Origin: Ignelater luminosus
Taxonomy: Eukaryota > Arthropoda > Insecta > Coleoptera > Elateridae
DNA length: 64,000 nt
NCBI GenBank assembly: GCA_011009095.1
Contig: VTPC01000606.1
Location: 62,001 to 126,000, forward strand
Reading direction: 5' to 3'
The first letter of the stretch is position 1; every line of letters begins with the position of its first letter. The notes under the pieces were generated by a model. That model was not told the DNA's origin. It made no database searches and saw only the letters and a list, made by a program, of their open reading frames with translations. Of this stretch, positions 55,703 through 64,000 are shown one piece after another. A program made the translations under genes and the position numbers.

Positions 55703-58700
55703 AAATGTATAAAGTGACGGGATTATAGATGTTGAAATGACAATTCTCTACTAAATTTTATTCTGAAGTATCGGTCACAGATTACTATGCTATGATTTAT
55801 ATCAACAGTTGTCAATAAAATTTCTGACACTTATTTGAATTTAAGGATCTTCTTACATTTTTAATGAATTAATCATTTAACTTTTAACTAATTATTATAT
55901 CCTCGCGTCGAAACCAATCTCGATTTGTTTCATAGATTGTTAGAATCTTCAGATCCTTTGGCTTCATGTTTGCGCAAATATCCCGTTAAAAATCCGTCCG
56001 AATTTACTGACAAAGTAAAATCTCTATTAATATTGGAATCGATTTAATAAATTTATGGACAATTATATATTTACATTACGGTTGATTAATAAATTAAATT
56101 AAAACTAGAATATTTCTCTTAACTTCGTTGCAGTACTGTTAAGGTTTCCTAGGGCATCTCAAATCGTAGACTGAAGACGTGCTCAAAAAAAGTTTTTTAA
56201 CGCATTGACATCATTTTCTTTCTTATATGTGGACTAGAGAAGAACAAAATCCAATATTGGACCATCGAACGTGGTTAAGTAGAGGGTGGACCACGATAGA
56301 GATATAAGGCTACCTGGAATGAACAAGGCAGAACACTCAGTTAGATTTGATTGTGGCAGAAAGATAAACAAGTCTGAAAGTTGTTTGGTAAGCTCTGTTT
56401 TTTAGGATCCGCGCATGATGGGCCAAATATCGTTTGGTAATCTGAAGTTTTAGATGGGAAGCTACAGTAGTTTACGTTTTTTCCAGGGTCGGCTTTAGAC
56501 GATAAGTCAGTGAAAGACTTCAGAGGCTTTCTGCCAACAAAGAAAAATCAACTTTTTGATTCTTAGAAATTTTTTATTAAGAATTACGTGGGATTCTAAA
56601 ATACTAAGTACTAAGTACTTACTGTTTTATTTTGTCATATTCTCATGGTTTGCTTATCTGTTATGATTTGTTTGTGGTGACTCATGGATTGGTTAATCAC
56701 GAGCCATTACTGTCGTGTCCGGACTTTCACAATACGATCTAAATCTGAAAAGAAAAACAAATACCGATGACATTGTAGGTATTATAGTTGTAATATTCCG
56801 GAAAATGAAAATTATTTTTTCCCTTCACTTCTAAAGGACGAGAATGCATGAAAATATGAATTTCCTCCATCTAGAGCAGTACTCAGCACCAGCAAGCAGA
56901 ATCACATCTATTCGTCTAATTAATTGAACAGGTTTTGTGGCCGATGACGAATTCGAATGATTGACGTCATTAAGACGTAATTTTTTTAGTGTGACGTCGG
57001 AAGACGTCTACTTCACTATTAAATAACGTTTTCTTTACATCCTAATATGACGTCTTTGAGCTGTGACAGTTTCGACATCTTTTCAAACATGAATGACCAA
57101 TGAATCACGTGAAGTAGAAGTCACTCTGCTTGCTGAATATTTTTCACTATTTTGCAAGTCTGGAAGTAGATTTTTTAGCAGCAGTTAATTTTAGTTTAAG
57201 TCTTCTAGGATAGGAAAGTTTCTGATACTGTGTGATGAAGAGTAAAGGTAGAAATCTCACGTTGCCTCAGTGCACACTAAATCCTGATCTTTTCTAATAG
57301 AAATTTCTTGGGAAACCAAAACAAGATTCCATGGCATCCAGTAATTAGCTGCTTATATGGTCATGATGATCAGAAGCGTCTTTTTTTTTCTTTGCAAAGT
57401 CTTAATTGTATCCTGCGATCGTATTTTAAAAACTCACAACATGCGATGCATTTAACGTTTATAATACGCTAATTGACTTAAATATGTGAAAACCGCTTAC
57501 ATTGTCAACATTTAATGTGAGTTTTTACCAAAACAAGCTTTTTTCTATTTACTCTTTATGTCTTATCTTCTTTGGTTTACAAAAGTGTCTTTCTTCAATC
57601 TTCAAGCTTAAAGCGAGCAACGGATAAATTTTAATCGATTGTAACTATGATGGAGATTTAAATTAACCGTTATGTTCTGCTCGAGAAGTTTTCATTTGTA
57701 TCGTAAATTATCTTGAAAGCCTCCCTACTCATATAATTAAGAGAATCTTGCGACTAAACAAGTTTGAACATTGAACGTAAACTACAATAATTTGCTTCTG
57801 AATCCTTTTGAATTTTAATGGGCATTTTTAGCGTAAATCAAGTTGGTAACGCTTTATTGATTACAAGACTCATCTTTTATCCTCTTTACTACAAAATGTG
57901 ATCTTTATAAGCACTAACTTTGAACCAACCATAAAATATTTATCTCTTTTCTTCCATTTCCAATTGTATAACTTTTGAAAGTTTTCCAAGTAAGCAATTT
58001 AAGTAGATTTCATATAAATGCAATGCACATTCAAAAATACGACTATTGTGTAGCTGGCAAGACGTTTATTTGAATTTAATGCACTCCTGCTGGGGCTGTA
58101 TACTTACTGATGTACCAAAAACAAAGAGACACACATTCGTTTGGAATGCAAGCGGGTACCATTCGGGACATCTCCTCTGAAAGTTTTCCCCCTAAAGAAA
58201 AGCATTCTAAAGTGATATTTTACGCTGGACGGTCACATGATACAATCAAAAACTATATTACGACTCTTATTTCCATCCACGAAACCTCAATATAAAAAGG
58301 AGCAATACCATTTTAAATTCCAATCTATATACACGTTACTATCCGTACATAGAATAGAAGTTGCACACCTTATTTATCCCTAATAGAGTTTATTCAACTG
58401 GGAATAACAGTTTTCTTATTTTTAAAAAGTTTAATATCGTAAATTTTAAGCTTGTATTATAGCAGGTAAAAATTTTTAATCCTAACTTAAATGGTTTAAC
58501 ACGTTTGTGTCGATTTGTTGTACTTTCATAGAAGGGGACGCGTATGCGCGCATGCAAACAAAACACAAAGAGGCTACCCAACATGAAAATCGCAGCTCGA
58601 TTTAAATACTAAATCTCAAATAATCCTATTGTAATGCTGTTCTGATTATAGAGGATAGAAATATTCCGCGGCTATTGGCAACAACCAATCCGGAAAATCG

Positions 58701-60602
58701 TTCAGTTTTACGACTGTGATCGACAGGAGGATGGATAGCCATCCTTCAACTCTTGATAATTTACAAACATGTGCCCCCTTTTTTTGTATAATAACTGATT
58801 GTCCTTTTCATATAAGTTAACTTGTTTATGTCCCCTTTTGTTGTTTTTGTCTTTTTTTTTCGAGGTATTATTGGGATATTTTGATCTTATTAAGTGGTTA
58901 TTGTTTGTGTATCGTGAAGATTTTAGTTTTGATTTATTATGTGTTGAACGTTATGTCGTATGATGAATTACCTGTTAGAAGACTGAGCAGAAAAAGTCGA
59001 CTGGTAAATTTATTGCGACAACCTTCGTAGATATCGATAAGAAAAATTATCACAAAAGAGCATTTTCCACCTTTTGTTCCATTAACGCGATACTCTGACT
59101 TGCAAGAGTTACGTTTCCATGACTACCAGTACCCTTTCAATATCCATGTCTACTAAATTGACACTTAATGTTTCCTATTTGCATCCAAGATTGAAGAAAC
59201 ACCTTCGAGGAGGGATTTGTTCTCTCTACGACTGGAAACCGCACGTAGCGACAAAACCCTAACGCATTGAATTATAAGTAGGCAGTTTTTGTCAAATAAG
59301 ACACTCTTTTAACTGGAATATTTGTTAATTAAGTCGAAATGTATCCAGTATACACTTTTTCCACGATTCTTCGTTGGTTCTAATTTTTGGAAAACCTCTT
59401 AATAGAGAGCGTGCTTTTACAAGCTTGCAAAAGGCACGTCAACCATTCCATTGTTTGACAAGTGCTGCATGACCAAAACTTTTAGGAGAAAAACACGATC
59501 GTCCAGATTTCAGATTTCGTCAGAAACAATAATAAATGTTATAAATCTTCACATTTGGAGATTCATAGCCAGCTCTGGCAACCTTGGTTGTAGCTGCCAT
59601 TCCGCTATTTTGGTAAAATTTAGCATCATCTCTTAGTTAATGATTCTTACGTCAAAATGCAGCGTTGGTATTATTTGTGGACGAGCTCTGGTTTAGCAAG
59701 AATACAACGTTGAACAACCAGCACCAATATACAACAACATCAACATCTAATAGGTATAATGTTTAAATTTTTCAAGTAGGTTTCCTTTAATCCCCGTTGA
59801 ATTTGAAATTTAGTCTCTACAATTATTTAATTAAATTTTAAATTATCAAGCTTTAGATTTTTTTATTCAAATTGCCCTTCTTCAAGAGCAGGATCGAAAA
59901 TCATCGATTATATGCTTGAATCCACTTTGAAGTTTAAGTCGATCCTGCGTAAGATTTGTTACATATTGCGTTTTGATATTCTTTCACTAAGCCAATCTCA
60001 GAACGAGTGGTTATGTTTTATCGTCAATTTGTGTTGTGTAGGTTTCTGCTGACTTTTCTTTAGAACTTGAGTGAAATTGACATTTCTTCTTGCATTATCA
60101 CTTGTGTTTTTTTGTTAGCAGGAAAAATCTTTAAAACTGGACCCCTTTCAATAATCGCTTTTCAACGCTTCCTATTCAAAAATATTAACTAGTTTTTATA
60201 ATCAATAGGTTATGCTTGAATTTTCTTAAAGTTCCGCCAAAATACGATTAATCAGATTGGTAGGACAAACGTCATTGTAATTGTGATATCTAATGACTTT
60301 ATTTTTGTCGAGTAAATTTCCTCAAAGTAATGGTCGGATCTGGAATTTGGTCTGCATATCATCCAATTAAATTTAAATCTGTTGATTTTTAAGGTTCTCT
60401 CATTTAAATCGTCTCTTTTAAAAAGTTGGAACGTTCTGTAATTCGATTAACTCCCTCTGTTGATTTATTTTGAAATCATTACATTCTAATCAGTATTCTT
60501 TAAATATCTCTTGTTGTATCATGTAAAAATTCCATTTTCATCCCATAATTATCTGAAAATCCTAACATGATTTTAAAAAATTTAAGGGAGTCAAAAATCA
60601 TA
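55703..60602. other. No gene recognised
   Basis: Long AT-rich interval. Frames of 61-64 codons (58110, 58390, 59451) show no motif. Dense 'gacgtc' / 'aagacgt' motifs occur at 56960-57055. A T9-10 run is near 58852. No boundaries of mobile elements were recognised. Confidence 0.45.
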
Positions 60603-60604
60603 TA

Positions 60605-61620
60605 CAGGGTGTCTCCAAAAGGTTGGAACATGGCTTAACTGCAGACTCCTGGAATAAAAATAAGAAGATTTAACCCAACTTACCTATATCCAAAATTGTT
60701 TCGTTAAGTTGGTACGAGGCGTCAAAGTTTTTCGAAAAAAAATTAATTTTGTGTATAAAAATAGTAGGTTTTGATCGATTTTTATAATTTTTGGTATGGC
60801 ATGTTTTGTGACTATAAGTCACGTTTCGAGATGGTTTTGATCTTCATCAGTAAGTTGTAAGTGTATTAAACAAGAATGTCGCAGTACAGATTCGTTGATA
60901 ACTTTTAAATGCCTAGGCTGAGAACTTTCAACTTTTTTTCCAAAAAGATACTTTCTTTAGAAACATTTTTTGTATCTTTGTAATTTTTGTCCGCAAAAAA
61001 AATAAAATCTGATCTGATGATCATGCTTTTTTGATAGGAATAACCTAGAAATAATCTAGTTAGCCGGAATACCTATCTTAAAATGGCAAATCAGTATCAT
61101 TTGTTTGTTACATGTCAAAATGACAGAAGTTTAGTGTGATAAAAATTAAGTAATTAGTTCAGCATTTTTTTGTTGTAATTTTAGACTAGTAATCACTAAT
61201 AAACTTTTCACTACATGCGATGTCAAAACCTTAAGCGTTATCAAAAATTACAAAGATACAAAAAATGTTTCTAAAGAAAATATCTCTTTGAAAAAAACAA
61301 TTGAAAGTTCTCAGCCTAGGCACTAAAAAGTTATCCACAAATTTGTACTGCGAGATTCTTGTTTAATACACTTACAACTTACTGATGAAGACCAAAACCA
61401 TCTCGAAACGTGACTTATAGTCACAAAACATGCCATACCAAAAATTATAAAAATCGATCAAAGCCTACTATTTTTATACGCAAAACTAATTTTTTTTCAA
61501 AAAACTTTGACGCCTCGTACCAACTTAACGAGACAATCTTGGTAAGTTGGGTTAAATCTTCTTATTTTTATCCCAGGAGTCTGCAGTTAAGCCATGTGCC
61601 AACCTTTTGGAGACACCCTG
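60605..61620. mobile_element. TA-flanked fold-back element, 1016 bp
   Basis: The left end CAGGGTGTCTCCAAAAGGTT is repeated inverted at the right, with TA on both sides (60603-60604, 61621-61622). The arms pair for about 390 bp at high identity, for example 'gcagactcctgg', 'tggtatggcatgttttgtga', 'aagttgtaagtgtattaaac' and 'gccta ggctgagaactttc'. A loop of roughly 230 bp has no coding. A 103-codon frame at 61410 is a by-product of the right arm. The terminus resembles that of the CAGTGTGTCC group. Confidence 0.9.
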
Positions 61621-61622
61621 TA

Positions 61623-62819
61623 TTTTTAAATCTACGTTACAAGATAGTTAATTCTACCCATTTGAATTTCCGGGCAAGGTATATTTTTTATCATTATTGG
61701 ATTGTGTTTCTTGGAGTTTGACATTTATCATTCAATTAGCGCATTTCGGAACGAATGGTCGCGTTTTATTGTTAGTTTGCTTTGTGTTAAATTTTGGTAA
61801 ATTCCCTTTGGATAATCTGAAGGTGAAATTGAAATTCTCATCAAATCATTACCAGGTATTAAAGATATTGGAATTTTTCTACATAGAAACAACGATTCTT
61901 TTATCAAACTATCAGGGACGTCCCGAGAGATACAAAACCTTGAAAGAATTTTGTTCGAATTCGTGAAAGCGCAAAATCTGTGAGGACTTGGAAACTTTTT
62001 CGTTGGCGTTCCAGAATTTACTGAATGTGGAAACTTTCACTTTCAATGTCAAAAATAGAGTTGACTTCCTTATTATGAAATTTCACCTTCACTTCTGCTG
62101 GAACGTTCTGTCAGCTATTCTTAGCAAAAAAAAGTTACTAGTACGAGAGAGAAAAGGGTCACGCATTAAAATTAGCAGAGAATAGCCCGGGGAATACTAG
62201 GTTAAAACCTTTAATAATGAATCAAAATGCTTTTGCGACCAAACTATCTTTTACTCTGGGCACATCTTTTCTATCTTGAACCGTTCAAGAGATATTATAC
62301 AAAAACTAACCTTTTCAACATTTGTCTTAACATGGCGGTTTGATCGTTGACGACAACCAATTCATTTGATGACAGAAGGGTTGTCAACAATTTCAAGAAC
62401 CAGCTAAAAAATCAATCTGTTCAATAAGAAGACCACAGGTCTCCATAAGCTTTAGACACTGTACCAGCTGAGTTATACATTCGATTAGGCCTTTGTTCGC
62501 ACTTGTCAACTGTATAGTAGACAGGGCCCTTTTCTCCCCAAGAAGTAATTGGGATTTTTATAAAGTGAAGTTGGCTACTGGATAAAAGAAAAGTTCTGCG
62601 TAGATTTGATCAGGGATCTTGCATCGACAAGACTTACGTCAAGACCAACTTTTTGCAGACTCATGATCTAAAATTATTTACCATAAAGAGCGAGACGGTG
62701 ATTCCAGTGGGAAAAAGGTACAAACAAGTATGTGCGACCGTGTAAAACTGACTTTTGTCACTGTCATTTAAAATGTTTACAAACAGGGATGTCTAGAAAC
62801 ACGAATTAAACAGTTGTGG
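61623..62819. other. No gene recognised
   Basis: AT-rich. The frames at 61697-61966 and 61988-62185 have no domain. Confidence 0.45.
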
Positions 62820-63876
62820 AATCTGTTCTGGCGTGGGACTTGGCTCTAGCTCATTACAGCAGGGCCGCCGTTAAATATATGAATGACAGCAACGTGGATT
62901 TTGTGCTAAAGGGGTTGAGCCCTCTAAACTGCCCTGAGCTAAGGCAATAAAATAAATATTGTACATAATAAGTAATTTTGCTTTCACGGGCCGTTTAGGC
63001 CCATAGCAGTACAGTGGTTTCCTAGGTTTCCTTGGCCCGTTAGCCAAATTTTAGGCCCAAAACTCTGTCATTCTCTTCCACTACTTGCCATCTGTAGCCT
63101 TGATTTTCTATTTCGTCATGTTTTTTTCCTTCAAGATCCAGCACAACCATCTCACGCTATTTCTTTCTTGCTCTGGCCTTCTCCTACTTATAGTCTGGCA
63201 TTTTTTGAGCTCTCTTCGATGTGACCCAGCCACTGCAGTGTCTTCGCCTTTACTACCAATAGTACTGCACTTTATGGGCTGACGGTACTTGTACTTTCAT
63301 CTCCAATTCTGTATTAAGCATGTTTTCCATGGTTGTTTCAGAATTTTAGTGTCTCGTTAATACCACATTGTTTGTGTTTTCCCTGTTCCTCTATTTTTTC
63401 CAAATTTTCTTTTATTATTTAGTTTGTTCTCTTTTCTAGTTGCTCTATTTTCCGCTTTAAGTGTTTCGTTTTCCTTCTTAATCTGTTTCATTTCCTCTCC
63501 GTACGTTTCCTGCTGCATTCTTACTGGATGTGTTTCTAGTTTGAGTTCTTTCATCATCTCGATCAACTTATCTAGCTTCTCTTTACTTCTGCTTGATTTT
63601 GACTGCATTTTTGTGGTTTTTGAACTTTTACTAGAGGTATCTTCATCTCTTTTATTTATCCTGTTTTTTTGAGTTTTCGTCCATTGTGTAGTCGTCTTCA
63701 CTTTCTATTCTTATTACTGGATTCTTATCTATCTCTCTTACTTTTGGATTTCCGTACCGCACTTCAACCGTCGCTTCAACCGCTCGGAACTCACAGTTCC
63801 TACTCCGCGACAAATTTCCAAGTCTGGCAACACTGCTCTTCTTCACTCTTGCATATCTTTTATCTGTTAACCTCAT
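62820..63876 (-). pseudogene. Non-LTR element fragment with coiled-coil N-terminus, internally deleted
   Basis: The minus strand opens with VREIDKNPVIRIESEDDYTM and DENSKKQDK (63876-63652). After a one-frame shift it continues with a Lys/Ser-rich segment and a coiled coil: KLDKLIEMMKELKLE, then EEMKQIKKENETLKAENRA with TRKENKLNNKRK (63620-63390). Such acidic/Lys-rich coiled coils precede the endonuclease in some RTE-like elements. From about 63240 downward, frames give SRRRPEQEKNSVRWLCWILK and WKRMTEF, resembling the GRPRxRWLDDVEEDL...W C-terminal block. If so, endonuclease and RT are deleted. The 3' part near 62830-63080 has repeated 'ggccc' motifs. The coiled coil is clear; the C-terminal assignment is weak. 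Confidence 0.45.
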
Positions 63877-64000
63877 TCGAGTTTGTTATTTTAAAGGGCA
63901 GTTCTGATCGGTTATGGATTTTTAATTTCATTTGGATCTTTCACGTTGAACTCATTGATTTTCAGATCACACGATTTTCGGGTTAAATGACGATGAAACC
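63877..64000. other. No gene recognised
   Basis: Window edge. The plus frame running through 63669-63986 is a shadow of the minus-strand relic plus chance. Confidence 0.4.

Noticed and set aside
61410..61721. 103-codon plus frame
   Set aside because: Lies in the right arm of the 60.6 kb fold-back element and its flank; no protein motif.
63424..63986. Plus-strand frames rich in Leu, Phe and Ser
   Set aside because: Antisense of the Lys/Glu coiled-coil region on the minus strand.

Overview
This is a 64 kb stretch of AT-rich eukaryotic nuclear DNA, most likely from an insect or another arthropod. The evidence is its content: degraded RTE-like and Jockey-like non-LTR retrotransposons, Ty3/gypsy and Ty1/copia relics, a piggyBac-type transposon, a mariner-related transposase with a DUF4817-like N-terminus, and many TA-flanked fold-back elements. 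Nothing resembles a bacterial operon. I could not identify a convincing host gene, rRNA, tRNA or CRISPR array. Almost all recognisable coding sequence is dead transposon. Species cannot be named from the sequence alone.

Layout. 1-2.6 kb: unrecognised, with one good TATA motif near 1521. 2.6-4.9 kb: a partial copy and two complete fold-back DNA elements sitting back to back. 4.9-9.9 kb: unrecognised. 9.9-13.3 kb: degenerate direct repeats, a gypsy RNase H relic (minus) and an RTE-like reverse transcriptase relic (plus). 14.0-14.9 kb: a 905 bp fold-back element whose sister is at 42.1 kb. 18.0-19.5 kb: an RTE 5' fragment and a 1.0 kb fold-back element that still carries a piece of transposase in its loop. 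22.3-24.8 kb: a gypsy pol relic, a CCCGA-rich minisatellite and a mariner-like transposase relic. 26.7-31.9 kb: a copia relic cut into by an almost complete, frameshifted two-ORF Jockey-like element (minus).

34.3-37.3 kb: a very degenerate short-period tandem array broken by a 400 bp assembly gap, an internally deleted RTE-like element and a 435 bp TIR element. 37.6-38.1 kb: a possible reverse transcriptase relic. 41.2-44.4 kb: a piggyBac-type element with TTAA-flanked ends, split by the second copy of the 0.9 kb fold-back element. 44.6-49.0 kb: a satellite-like array of about 250 bp units, interrupted by an RTE-like element with a perfect 30 bp target-site duplication. 49-53.4 kb: mostly unrecognised, with a short ORF that looks like a secreted peptide and a possible LTR-element leader. 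53.5-54.8 kb: a GC-richer Jockey-type gag relic. 55.3 and 60.6 kb: two more fold-back elements. 62.8-63.9 kb: part of another non-LTR element with a coiled-coil N-terminus.

There is no cooperating host system to describe. The informative part is the nesting: MITE inside piggyBac, RTE inside satellite, Jockey in copia, RTE and TIR element inside a minisatellite. This gives relative ages. A relic transposase inside one fold-back element suggests which superfamily mobilised the fold-back group.
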